Shown piece by piece: positions 11,978 to 23,664 of a stretch of 64,000 bases of DNA. Below the pieces are notes generated by a model. The model did no database searches. It was given only the letters and a program-made list of their open reading frames with translations, and had not been told where the DNA came from. The stretch's first letter is position 1. Each line of letters begins with the position of its first letter. This DNA comes from Chlorokybus atmophyticus (lineage: Eukaryota > Streptophyta > Chlorokybophyceae > Chlorokybales > Chlorokybaceae). Position numbers and translations under genes: made by a program. Location: the NCBI GenBank assembly GCA_009103225.1, contig RHPI01001428.1, positions 281,316 through 345,315 of the forward strand, written 5' to 3'.

Positions 11978-12881
11978 AGCATTTTGGTAAGAAAAGAGGA
12001 GCGAACGCAATGTACTGTTACTGAATGCTGCAACTGCGCAACCTTGTTGTAACCCTACAACATCCTCTGCTGAAGAAAAGATTATGTGCGCCACGCTTTG
12101 CAAGAAGCGGGCAACCTCGCAACTGGGAGGTGATCATCAGAAGTGCAAACCTGTGCCAAACAGCCTCGCTGCCGTCGTGAAGGCATAGAGGTATTTGTCT
12201 GGGATGTTCCCCAAGTAAGCCGGCACGCCAGGAACTCGGCCGGCTGCGCGCTTTACGCCCATCGCAAGTATGGGCAGCAGTAGGAATGATGTGACTATCT
12301 TCTGCACCACTCGCACAGTCAAATCACCAGCGAATGTTAGCATGAAGCTACCGAATTCTTCACGCGTCAACTGCCCGTTCCTTTCTTTGTCTTGAGCCTT
12401 TAATCAGAGAGAAGCTTGTCAACGTAATGAAAGAACGAGTAAAGCTGTGCATTGCAAACACAGACAATGACACACAGGCTTTGCACACAGGCTTCACCAG
12501 ACAGCTCCTTACTCGCAAGGCTCGGAACACTTCTTCTCGGGTGGGCGGAACTGCCGGCTTAGGTAAACGTTTATTGAGTTCGCTGCAAGCACCAGCAGTT
12601 GGGGACGAGTGCACAGGAACAGCTATTGTGTAGAAACTCAGCAGCATTGCCTGCATGCCCACCTGTACACGTACAACACCGCATTGTACAGCTCGCTGGA
12701 GTCAATCGTGCCATCGCCCTGCTGGTCCGCATACTTGAAGTACCCTTGCTGGCAGAGCCTCATGAAGGCATCGTAGCGGACTTTGCCTGCAGCGCAAGTA
12801 AAGCAACGCCTGTTCTATCAACGCTCTGTAAGCAGAGACCATGAATAGACCAAACAACAACGTACAACCAACACAGTGACC
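11978..12881. repeat. Source copy of the 904-bp duplicated block
   Basis: Identical block to 5977-6880, holding exons 2-4 and the 3' flank of the intact EF-hand gene. Left boundary at the AGCATTTTGG stretch, right boundary after CACAGTGACC. Confidence 0.85.
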
Positions 12882-13308
12882 ACAACAACAAGCCACCACA
12901 TTCAATGTTATAACTGTACCACATACATGTGTGCTGACTGTGTTTACACGTTGGTCTATACGGAATGCGAGCATGTCCATGGTGCCGTCTATCACAGAGC
13001 AGCTCATGCAGCCAACAGCGTGATGCAGACAGAAGTTGGCTTTGGTGGCATTCGTCAACACCAGCTGGTGGTGCAGCCTTTCTTGACGCGCTCAATACCT
13101 CATAGTGGGATGATATGGTGAGGTACAACTCCTGCAGATGTGCTTCGTACAACACCCATTTACGTTTGGCCTCTCGACTGCCAGGGACGCAGTTCTATGA
13201 CAACTTCATGCACAAAACCATCACCCTTGCAACGCCAGAAGCTTCAAAGCACTTGTGCAGGTAAAACATAGCGTAGTTTGATCAACACTTACTTCCTCCG
13301 CCGCCCAT
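12137..13308 (-). CDS. EF-hand protein with N-myristoylation signal
   Basis: Four exons on the minus strand (13308-13293, 12786-12663, 12582-12513, 12397-12137) give 156 residues. Exon 1 is only 16 nt (ATGGGCGGCGGAGGAA, donor GTAAGT). Its split codon with exon 2 yields MGGGGSK, a textbook MGxxxSK signal for N-myristoylation at Gly2. Two canonical EF-hand loops follow: residues 26-37 (DQQGDGTIDSSE) and 73-84 (DKERNGQLTREE). A hydrophobic segment near residues 100-115 (IVTSFLLLPILAMG) could add membrane contact. This suggests a membrane-linked calcium sensor; the target is unknown. The first intron (12787-13292) contains exon-like plus-strand frames that I do not accept. Exons 2-4 are copied at 5977-6880. 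Confidence 0.75.
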
Positions 13309-13864
13309 TGTGCGGTCAGCGGCGACGGTAGCGGGTGTCAAGCGGCGGAGCTGAAAAGCTGCTTGTTGTCAGCTCATACTCCGCAGCAAGTGGACCAAAC
13401 GCCCATGCAGCCTTCTTACGTAGCACACACACTGTCTCACTTATCTGCCTATACAATCAAGCCACCGACCAACAATGCCACTACAGTGAGACACACAGTG
13501 ATATGATATGCCTTGCCTGCCCAGGTGCGGCAAATGCGCATGCGCTGCAGTGTGCGCTGCTCAGGAGTCGCGCGCTGTGTGCTGAATGACAACACACACA
13601 CCCGGGCAGTTTTGGATGCTCACAGTACACTGTGACTAGCTGCATGGTAGCGTTGGCGGTGTCGTCGGCAGCGGCGGCGGAGGAGGGCGAGTTGTGCTGC
13701 AAGTTATTGAGCGCTATTCTATTTCTTGATACTTGGGCATGCAGAACGTTGCTCGGCATCCTGGCGTCTATCTGCAGGTGCGTTTGATTGCCTGAGGTAC
13801 GGCGGGCAGTGGAAGACTCGTGTTGCGTGTATGCAATCAGTGTTTTTGTCTGTCCTCCTGTCGT
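13309..13864. promoter_or_regulatory. Divergent intergenic region between the EF-hand and P-loop genes
   Basis: Roughly 550 bp separate the minus-strand start at 13308 from the proposed plus-strand start at 13865. Open frames without an ATG or partner splice phase occur here and could be 5' exons of the P-loop gene that I did not place. No clear TATA box. Confidence 0.35.
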
Positions 13865-15887
13865 ATGCGTTTTATCATGTACAGCTCAATTGCTGTCATT
13901 GCTGTTAAGCATGTACCAGCCACAGTCAGTTTGCATGCACACCTAGCAGTTCGCAAGGTACATCACTTCTGGAGCACGTGCTTGTGCCATCATCTTGATC
14001 AAGTGGTCCGTCTGATAGCCTTGCCACTAAGCACGCTACTTGTGTGAATATTGCAGTTGCAGTCTTACTTTTACACATAGACATATACCACACAGTCCAT
14101 ACTGGAAATGAGCTATTGCAGCTCTCCTCTGGACAGTGCTGCTAAGCATACATGACAATTTCATGTTTATACGCTTACGATGTTCAGGACGTGCGGCTGA
14201 AGTCTGCCCAAGAGGGTGGGCCGCAAGTCGAGTGGAGCGAGTCTGCCTCATCTGACTTTGTATACGATGAAGGCACTGTCCAGCATATCGCCAAGCCTTT
14301 GGAGTTCTTACAGCAGCACGCTAGCGACTTCGCCCCCTATTGTATAGACTTCAAGGTTCACTGCAATGCTTGGCACTGCTGTGGTGTACAGGCTTAATTA
14401 TATAGCAGAGTCTCAGACATGGGACATTGTTTTCTATGCTTCGATGCTTGAGACTCTGTTCGCGACAGCGCTGGAGTCGCAGCAGCACAACTTGACATAT
14501 GTCGCTGTTACCTTCTGCAGGCAGAGAGACTTCTGCTTGTGCGAGTCAAAGACGCAGCTTCACTGCGCTCTCATCCGTTCTTCTACCATGCCCAACGCAC
14601 TGATGCCACTCAGGTAAGTTGGTGTGAGAATGGCATCTCTGGCATGTCATGAGCTCATGCAGACTTGCGGCGATTCACACAGGTGCTGGTAATGCCCTTG
14701 GCAGATGCCACCAGCGTGGTTGAAGCTTTGCAGAAGCAGCAAACAGGCATCACAGTTGTGCATCTATACAACATCTCGCGTTGTGGAAGCACTGTCCTCT
14801 GCCAAGCCTTGGATGCATGTGCCGGCGTCCAGTCTCTATCCGAACCGGATGCCTACTTGAACTGCATCTCACTACCACACGAAGTAATTACTCCTTGGCT
14901 GCGCGCGGTCACCGTCTTGCTGAACAACTTCTGCATTGCCAGCCGGCCGCAGGCGCCTTTAATTGTTTACAAGCACCGCTCTGAGATTATGGCCATCGTT
15001 GGTAAGTGCATTCACAAACGTAATTTTTTGCATGTTATCCACCACAATCTGTTGTGTCTATAGAACCTGTATAGAGAACGAGCACAAACACTTGTCAAGG
15101 CATCCGGCTAGCTGCTGACTTTGAAGTCCGCTCTCGCAGGTGCAGTGCAAGCAGCAACTCCCGCAAAGGGGATCTTCCTTTACAGACAGTGCTTGCCATG
15201 GTGCGAGTCGTGGATGCGGATATTTTTCTACAACCGCTATTGGGTGTATTACCTGTACTCATCGCTCAGGTAACAACATCATCCAATGCTGGTTGCTAAG
15301 GTCTTGTTGCTGGACAGTAAAGTGCGCAACGTTTACTTACTTTACTTTACTTAATGCCGTTGTTCACAAGCATAATGGCACTGACTCAGGGACCTCTAAC
15401 AGCCACTGCATCTGTCAGGTGGAACGTCAAGACCGATGGCTTTCTGTTAGAGTCGCAGGACACGCCGTTGGGTCCCCATGAAGAAAGCCTGAGGGACGTT
15501 ACGCGTACGTATGGCACAATAGGGTTTCTTGTCGCGGCATGGCTCAGTCGCATAAACAGCGGGGTTGGTGCATCTAAGAAGGGCCTATTTAGTTCGTGCG
15601 TAAGCTATGAAGACCTGCTGCAGCGCAGAACTGAAGTGGTGCGTCAGGTTCTTGAGAACTTGGGCAAACAGGTCTCTGAAGGTGATGCGCTCGCAATGGC
15701 ATCTGCGCTGAAGAAAGAGAGTCAAGCAGGGACGCGCCATCAGAGTCATCGGCGGGGAGCCCGTAGTGGTTGGTTTGGAGGATGGGAGCAGACGCGGATG
15801 CAGCGGGTGTTTAATGCATATGGTGCTGCAAAAGTAGATCAGGCGCTGTTGTACTTGGACCAGCAGTGCCGAGAATGTAAAACATGA
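13865..15887 (+). CDS. Sulfotransferase-like P-loop protein
   Basis: Six exons with consistent phases: 13865-13957, 14188-14355, 14521-14613, 14683-15001, 15140-15269 and 15419-15887, giving 423 residues. The middle holds a P-loop, SRCGST at about residues 150-155, following a hydrophobic strand (ITVVHLYNI), with LCQAL and SLSEPD after it. SRxGST is the phosphosulfate-binding type of loop seen in PAPS-dependent sulfotransferases, where it binds the 5' phosphate. The substrate cannot be told. The C-terminal exon carries YEDLL and a helical region but no second motif that I can name. The first exon is the weakest part: the ATG at 13865 was chosen because HVPATVSLHAHLAVRK joins in phase to DVRLKSAQ; a start at 14152 is possible. 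Confidence 0.65.
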
Positions 15888-17130
15888 GTAGAGGGAGTAG
15901 GTTGTAGGGTTAAAGTGGACATAACCTAGCACTAGTTAGACTGGCCTTGGTTGCTTAAGGTATAGGTAAACCACATGGCAGTTATGACAACACCAGAACA
16001 CATCACAACTCTACCACTGCGCTAGCCTACAAAGGCTGCTAGGCCACATGTTTGAAGACGTGTGCTGGGCATAGGCAGTGGCAGGGGAGAGGTGTGAGCA
16101 TCACAAAGAGATGGGGTGGTGCGGTTGTGCGCTGCTGGCAGCTTGTCAATGCTTGTGCTGTGCAGTGCATGCCCTCCCGCCCCTGTTGTGCATGTGCAGC
16201 GTCACTCAGTCGGTGTGCCCGAGCAGCTTCCATGGGCAAGCCATTGTCTCAGGAAAGTCTACTTTATGGCGCCTGTGTCTACGTCGTCGCAAAGTGACAA
16301 GTCTTGCTGCGTCGATGTCGGCAAGGGCAGACTCATCTTTGTTCGTCGATGTGGACACGCGAAGACCATTGTTTTTAATGACGGCGTGTGTCGATGTCGA
16401 CGTGTGGGTGCATTGTTTCGCTCAAGTTAGGGTTTGCTCTGTTTTTCCGCCGGCATTTTCCCATCGGCAAAAAAACAGGCCCGCTACACACTGTGTAAGG
16501 ACCGTACAAGTGGGCCTACACCGACCGCACTGCACCTGCACACCTTTAGAATATCACACAACGCATAATCCCTTTCAACATTTTGCCCAAATGGTTGTCA
16601 CAAAACCCATGCAGCGACATCGACAAGCACGGACGATTTCCGCCATACCTACGTGCGTTGCCGTCGACGCACAGCGACGGCCTACTGTTCAAGTTTATAT
16701 GTTGTTGAAGGTACATGTAGACGGCGTCTCCATGTAGTTGGTACGGTCTGCTAAAACCTGATAGATATGGGAGTTACGAGAGTTATAAGAGTTACGACAG
16801 CTAGGGTCGCACATTGTCTCTGTAATTGGCGTGCTTGCTGCACTTGTCCTTAATGTGTGCACACTTGTACGTGAGAGGCGCATACACAAACACTAGGCGC
16901 ATCACTAGTTCTCAACACCTACGCGGGAAGGTATGAATACAAAGAGACAGTCGCTATCAGTCAACATCGACATCGCTACAGTCCCATAGTCTAAGCATGA
17001 CAAAACGTAGACCAAATGAGTTAATAGGAGCCCCTCGGGCACACCGACTTCACTTAATTCGTGATGTACTTCGGGTGCTCATCTGGGCTATGGCGTAACG
17101 CTATGCATGATGTGTTGCGTGACGAGGTGT
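15888..17130. other. Intergenic, nothing recognised
   Basis: Long but unconvincing frames occur (for example 16078-16737), without homology-like composition or matching splice sites. A telo-box in reverse (TTAGGGTTT) lies at 16427-16435 with no assigned gene next to it. Confidence 0.5.
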
Positions 17131-17131
17131 A

Positions 17132-17572
17132 TCATGTGACACGTAAGGACGAGGGAATCAGTGACTCACTGACAATGACTCGAGAGGTCTGTGGTTTTAT
17201 GCCGATTCTGCCCAGCGAATCACAGCAACGCCCTAGATTTGCTGGCCTTGAAACCTGCTCACCAACAATGCTTGCTATTGGAGTGTGTAAACTGAATACC
17301 ACAATCACCATATAAGCGCTTAGCCCGGTGGGGGAGCATTTGCACCGGAGTTGGCAGATTGCCATTATTGCGGTAACAACACACCACGAGACAACTTCAT
17401 CCCTGTATTGGCCGAAATCTTTGGCACTTTGCGGGCCTCTCCTCACAAGCCCATTGCCAATGGCATGCATCAGCAAAGGGAATTTCATGCCATCCGTATG
17501 TCGGGATTTGTGTCCATGTAGATTGCTTATGCATTGTAGCGGGCTCATGGTGTGGCGCTTTGCAAAGAGCAA
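17132..17572 (-). mobile_element. Decayed retroelement integrase fragment
   Basis: A 146-residue minus-strand frame contains, in the right order, remnants of a retroviral-type integrase C-terminal core: HAIGNGLVRRG (compare the usual H-x-x-GNGxVER), then QYRDEVVSW, then SPTGLSAYMVI (compare TGxSPY-xxG) and TPIA. The surrounding frame lacks a full gene and the DD residues upstream could not be found. This fits an old Ty3/gypsy-like insertion. No LTRs were seen. Confidence 0.5.
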
Positions 17573-18502
17573 TTACAGCCGTGTGTGCAGTCCCGGGCTA
17601 GCACCACGACCGCAACCTATCCCCATGACTATCGGACATTGAAGTTGTTGATTGCTGTGTATGAATGACGCGATGCCATGTACATGCATGTTGTGTAGCT
17701 GAGTTGAGTTTTTCATTGAGACATTCGCAATATCTGAGTGTAAAACTCATAGCATAAGGTCTTGACATAGGACTTGTTGCAGCATAATAGTGGAAGAAGT
17801 TTTCTGAAAAATAGCATCAAGAACATACCATTGACTACCTCAATCATGCCAGCAAAGGCTACCATATCAACCCCGACAACCATTTCACCATGTCACCGAT
17901 GTTGCAGATGAGTTTGTGCACAGCAGCAACTGTCGCAAAAACTTGCATTCTATGCTTGGGTGCACGTTCATGTTCAGCAAGTGGTGATAGGCCAGGCAAC
18001 AACAACGACGTCACAGGCCAGTCACTCTCCTTCAAACACAATTGTGCTGTATTGTGCGCCATACTAGACAACCATGGTCACAAAAAAATGAGTAGCTGTA
18101 CAACATGGTCTTCTGCACTAGCAGCCAGGACCGTGTGATTGTGCAAGTTAGCGCCTGTCCTGCAATGAACCAGCAGCGCAGGAGCTGGGACATGTCGGCT
18201 GGTGCATAGTCGCCAAGCAGCTGTAATGTCAGCCCTGACTTTCGGTTTGGTGCTTGTGGCGCGCAGCCTGTTGCACATGATTCCTTCTTTGAAGCTGCAG
18301 TCTTGTGTGCAGCAGGATCGCATTTTGGTGTGCACCAACAGCATGCAGGCGCCGTCCTGGCGATATGCAATGCAATGCGATGCCAAGTAGTGCAATGCCA
18401 TGCGATGCGATGCAATGCAGTATCAGTGAAGGGCATGAGATGCAGTGCTATGCATGTCCAGAGCGGCTGGCAATTTCTCTCCAGCTCCAGTAAGCTAGCG
18501 GC
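17573..18502. other. Intergenic with ATGC-rich repeat
   Basis: A degenerate run of ATGC-type pentamers and hexamers lies at about 18365-18435. No gene was recognised. The right end is the 3' flank of the importin gene. Confidence 0.5.
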
Positions 18503-21500
18503 TTAACTTCCCACCAGACTTGACACAATGGACTGCGCCCATGCTGCGGTGTTCTTGATTGCGTCATCCTCGGATTGGATGCACTCGGTCAGGAACTCGC
18601 GATAAAATGGCCTGTTCGCAAACACTGGTGCAACGCTCGGCCCCAAGGCATCTGCCATGTCCCCCAACACGCCCACCGCAGACCTTGTGACAGCATCATC
18701 CCTGCGCAAAACAAAACATAACATCACAGCATTAGACACGCTGACCTTGTATGAGAGTCATCATACTGATAAGGAATCAAACCGCAATGTGCATGACTGT
18801 GAGCCTCTGCAAACTCGCACCTGTCTTGGTCCTGGGCAACCGATTCCACAAAGCTCAGGATGTGATCAGCAAACGGAAGCATCCGATCTGCCTTCTGGCC
18901 CTTGAATCCCTGGAAAATGCCGGAGTAGGCCTCAAAGATGCCATTGCGCAACGAGTTGTTGTAGTCAATGAGCTCTTCGTCCTGCTTGGACTGCTGAGCT
19001 GAAAGCTGTGCAGCAGACTGCAGCATGGGCCCAACATACGGCAAATACTTCTCAAACTCCCCACCAATGGCAAGTGCAATGTCTCCAAAACACGAAAGAA
19101 TGGGTGGCTTTACACTTCGATGCAGCTCATTGCTTTGCAGGTTGTGAAGCAACTGGTAAACGATGCCATCACAGAACGGTAAGACCTTGTCTTCCAGCGC
19201 ACGGCAGATATCGCCAACAACACCCACGGTGATGGAGCAAACCTGTTACGTAACTTCTTAGACACCAAATGCCCAGAACGGCCTAACATTAAAGCACATA
19301 GCTTTCCCCCCAAAAGAGGAATAGTACACACCTGATACTCCTCAAAGTTTCGCAGTCCAACATCCAGGTATGCATAAAAGCTTTGCATGTACTTCCCAAA
19401 CTGAGAACCGGTGGCGTAGGCCAATGCACCAATGGCGAGCATGGCTTCTTCATGCACAGTTGCACTGCGGCAGGCAAAAACTCGCAAGAACAACTCCATC
19501 ATCTTGTCAGCATACTGTAGGATGGCAGGCTTTGTGCTATCCCGTGCTCCCAGCTTCTGTATGACAACCTGTGCGACAACAAAACATGCATACAACACCT
19601 AATGTGACTTCCGGCAGACAATGTGCAGATCCACTCAGCAACTTGCAAGTTGCTGAACTTGCATGCTGTTGTCCTGTTACCTGCAGAACTCCGCATAACA
19701 ATCCCTGAAGCTCACTCTGCCGCTCCCTATCATCCGCTGAAAGCGTCTGCATCTGCAAGGTTTCGTCCAGCTTCTGCATGATGACTGGAATCAACTGTGC
19801 AACGGTTGGCACTGTGTCCGGTGCAGAGCACCTCACAACTTCATTGAGCGTTTCATAGGCTGCAGCCCTCAATCGCGTCTCTTGTGCATCCTCTCTGTCA
19901 GCGGTTGCCAACAAGGCTGTGACTATGTTGCTGAAGAATGGAGACATTGGCGACGACAAGCTCGATGCATCGTCTTCATCGCTGATGGACACTTCAAACC
20001 CAGTTGCAAGGTTATGAATCGCCCAGGAAACCTTCTCTGCCACGTTCGGCACATCACGGATGCTGTCTAGCAGCACACTGATGATGGGAGTGAGGTTTTG
20101 AGGCGTGATGACGGGATACTTGACATTGGGTCCATGCAGGAACTCAAATATCCGCCCAAGAGTCCACGCTGTTGTGTCCTTGACATGCGAGCTTTCATCC
20201 TTCATTGCATTGAGCAGGTACTCCAAACCCATGTTGACGAGAGGCGTGAGCTGTTCTAGTGACGGCCCTTCCAAGATGGACCCAAAAGAGAACGTCGCTG
20301 CTTCCCGGCAACGCCAGTCAGGTTTTGCAATGTTCTCCCTCACGTAAGGCATCACAAGGGGCACAATATCATCCTTGACATTATTTGCGACCAGACCGAG
20401 GCATGTGCCTCCAGCCATAGAGACATTCCAGACATTCTCTTCAGTGTCCTGCCCCTCTTCTTGCTTGGTCAAAGTTTCCAACAACATTGGCACCAGCGCA
20501 GGAAGAGCCTGCCCAAAAGGAGTTCAGTCATTGATACTGCTAGAGCATAACATTAGCGGTATTAGCAGTAAGTCCCCAGCAAAACACACCTGCTTTACGA
20601 AATGATGGTTGATAACTTCTGTATCCTCCTCGTCATACTCCTCGTCAAGAGCAATCTCCTCCTCGGAAATGGTTGACCACAGCTCAATGGCTTGCAGCGC
20701 CACTGGCTCTGCATCCTCCTTGGCTGCTTTGCTTGTCAACGAAAAGATGTCCTTGATGTAAGGCACCATTTTATCGTAGTATGTCGAGCACACCGTCACC
20801 AGGCACTCAAAAGCAATCTGCCGAACACGGACATCTGGCGATAGGGTTGCCTCGCATGCCACCTGCCAGTATCACCATGTCAACTTGAAGTGAGCAGAAC
20901 TATGCATCCACCAGGGCTCTGCAACATGGCATGCAACACAGCATACTTGTGCAATTATTAAGAAAGCTATGACAGTGTGCTCTTGTCATTAAAATGTGCA
21001 CGCTAGGACCATGCATGCGTACCTGCATGATGTAGTTGCGCTCAAACTCGTTCTCAAAGTTTGTGTGCGCAAAGTCCAGGGCGTTGTACAATGCGCTGGT
21101 AGCCGCAAGTCGCACATCGTTATTTGGCTCTTCCTTCCGCATGCCCTGTACCACGGCTGTCAAGATGTTGTTTACTTGATCTTGCTCCAGCATTTCTGGC
21201 TCTATCTCTTCGCAGACAAACCCCAAAGTTTCCAGGGTTGCCTGTTTCAAGTGGTCCTTTCCCTGCCAGGAGCACACAACAGGTTGCAAAACCTGGCGAT
21301 CAGGCACTACTGAACAATGCGCTCGCAACACTGTACCTGGACACTCATGTTTTGCAATAACGTTGATATAAGGTCGCCCCATTCTTTGCGTTGGAGCTCA
21401 ACTCCAGCAATCTTTGCAATGACCTGTGGAACACCATGCCATGAGCATACTCCCATGCATGCACGATCCTGACATTGGATGCACAGCATGCAGAAGGAGG

Positions 21501-22145
21501 TTGCACCCAAAAAAGCGCAATAACAAACATGCACTGTCACCTGAGCAGCAGTGTGGCGTGCTTCTGAGACAGTAGACGACAAGGTAGCGAGCAGAGCTGC
21601 CTTGATCTGCGATCGTAGACCTGCATCCAGTTGCACCCACTGCGCTACAAGCTCCGCCTGACCGTCAAAGGTTGCATCAACCGCTTGCACTAGGCATGCA
21701 TGCACGCATGCACTTGCCGAGCAAACCAGCATGTACTACAGTGTGGACACGGTTCTGCGGATCACAATGCTCTGCCCCCAAACACGTATAACAAATGCCT
21801 TCACCCGACAACTTAACCTAACAGGCAAAGATCTAGAATTGTCACTGCTTGCCACACTCAAAGCACAACATCCAAACAAAAGCTAAATAAAGAGATCTGT
21901 GACAACAGGACGGCATGCACCTTGCGAGCCTCCTCCTTCGCGTCCAGTGCGTTCTTAAGAATGAGACCAGCCAGGCGCCTGCTCTCTGCCGGCTTGCTGT
22001 CTGCGGCGAGCTCGTGCGCCAAAGCAAGCAAGAAAAGCGCATGGTTCTGCTCCTGAAACTGCTTGAGGCTGTCTTCAGCTGCCTTGCGCACAGCTCCATC
22101 AGGGTTCTGCGCGTTCAGCAGCACCTGGGTGATCTCCATTGACAT
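18503..22145 (-). CDS. KPNB1: Importin subunit beta-1 (karyopherin beta-1)
   Basis: Carries cargo with importin alpha through nuclear pores; made of HEAT repeats that bind Ran-GTP, FxFG nucleoporins and the importin-alpha IBB domain. Nine exons: 22145-21921, 21657-21541, 21423-21337, 21262-21023, 20862-20590, 20508-19681, 19568-19332, 19242-18821 and 18701-18503. All phases agree and the sum is 875 residues, the usual length (about 870-876). Diagnostic segments include ALFLLALAHELA, QATLETLGFVCEEIEPE, AGGTCLGLVANNV, VKDDIVPLVMPY, DTTAWTLGRIFEFLHG, NELHRSVKPPI and SLRNGIFEAYSGIFQGFKG, very close to plant importin beta-1. An acidic stretch (LDEEYDEEDTE) sits in the loop before exon 6. A telo-box lies about 340 bp upstream. 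The start has two near ATGs (MSMEITQ); the first was taken. Confidence 0.95.
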
Positions 22146-23664
22146 TGTGGTGCCCCACTGCGCCGGGCGCCCTCAGGGCGGATTCAGCAACGTAGAGGAA
22201 AGATCCGTCCTGCCGTCGTCCCTCTCGCTGCCGACCGCAAGGGCAACCACCCTGCTTAACGCTCGCTCTCCTTGACCGGTTGACGTCACAGCCTCACGCG
22301 TCTCAGCTGCAAACCAATGACCAGACCACGCCTGTTGAACGAATGAGTTGAGCCCGCCAGTACACGACAGACAACACCACGGTCGCACTGCTGCCTAGGT
22401 CCTCCACTGCCACCAATGCCGCCGCCCTGGGCAATGCGGTTGTTGTTCCCGCCGCCGCTTCTCCAGCCAAAGTGCAGCTAACAAACCCTAACCCTAATCT
22501 CGCAAATGACGCGTCGTATCTGAGATACTCAAGCACAGTACAATGTGTAATTCAGCATCGACAACCATTATTCGACCGCTAGACACCGGTCAAATTGTAT
22601 GCAAAACGGCCCGTTCCGAACGGGATCACTGTACCAGCAGCACCTCTGGTACGCAAGTTGTACCAAAAGTGATGATGGTGTTCGTGCCGTACAGCCTGCC
22701 ACGTGTGCAGTCATCCTTGTCACTATGAGTGGCTTAATTGGCAGCAACGGCGGCGGTGGCGATGGCGGCGGCATCCGTGATCGCGTTGGTGTCGTGGTCT
22801 TAGTTAGCGGCGGTTCCTGTGAAGGTGAGAGCCTGCATCGTGTGTTTGTGGGCGTGCATCTTGCTTTGTACGTGTGTTCTTATGGCGATAGCTTGTTGAT
22901 CGCGGAGTCGGTGTCTGTGAAGCTCGCAGACTTTGGGCACACGTGTTAGGGTTTGATCTGTCGTAGGCTTACGCCACATCCTTACTGTGCAACAACGCAT
23001 GGATCAAGCACTTGTGGACTCACACCTAAGCACAACATCACAGCTTACACTGTTCACCGTTAGTCACCAGTAGAAGAGATTTGTGTACAAGTTTAGGTGA
23101 GTTATTGACTGTGAGCACTTTTATGCCACATCCGCACCCACCAGGACACCTTGATGGCCAGTTACATAGCTGTATAGTGCAATGGTTCCGCGTTAAGTCC
23201 CGAGACTTAGGTACAGTGGCAAGCAATTGCACTCGGTTTTTCGCTGATTGAGTTTGCGTTGAGCAGGGACTTCAAGCACATGGACATGGCGATTGCTGGT
23301 TGATTGATGGTGCGCCATGCATTCTGCTACAACTCAAGCTTACCGGAACCGCTGCTACTTGAGACAATGTTCTGAAGTGAACTGTACTAGCCCTAGTATT
23401 TGCCAAGCCGGAACCGCTGCTAGTTGTAGTAGTAGTTGTGCTAGTATCAGTTCTTATAGTAGCACAGAGAAGAGCTTGCAATCAGTTGCTGCTGGCCAAG
23501 CTGCTTACAGCTGCTGGCAGCGCAGTCTCGGCCAAGACTTGCAAGTTAGTAGTTACAGTGCGAATCACTGTTGTCGATTGCAACATCCATCAGCACGCTG
23601 CAGTAGACAGCATCCTCCCTGACCCCAGTGCGAGTAGCTGTGCGAGCGCCTCAGCAGGTCTATC
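22146..23664. promoter_or_regulatory. Divergent region between importin beta-1 and the MFS gene
   Basis: About 1.5 kb without a convincing gene. Telo-boxes occur at 22483-22491 (as AAACCCTAACCCTAA) and, reversed, at 22946-22954. GGC-rich and short AGC/AGT-type repeats are scattered through 22740-23640. Confidence 0.45.

Noticed and set aside
13016-13261. Plus-strand exon-like stretch (LASRLPGTQFYDNFMHK, with TGCAG before and GTAAAA after)
   Set aside because: It lies in intron 1 of the minus-strand EF-hand gene and its phase does not fit the next P-loop exons. The EF-hand model, with its split-codon MGGGGSK start, is stronger.
16078-16737. 219-codon open frame on the plus strand
   Set aside because: Composition is like random intergenic DNA; no motif, no splice partner and no domain-like segment.
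22740-22949. Gly-rich frame starting MSGLIGSNGG between importin beta-1 and the MFS gene
   Set aside because: Short, driven by GGC repeats, no splice partner or motif; more likely promoter or 5' UTR.
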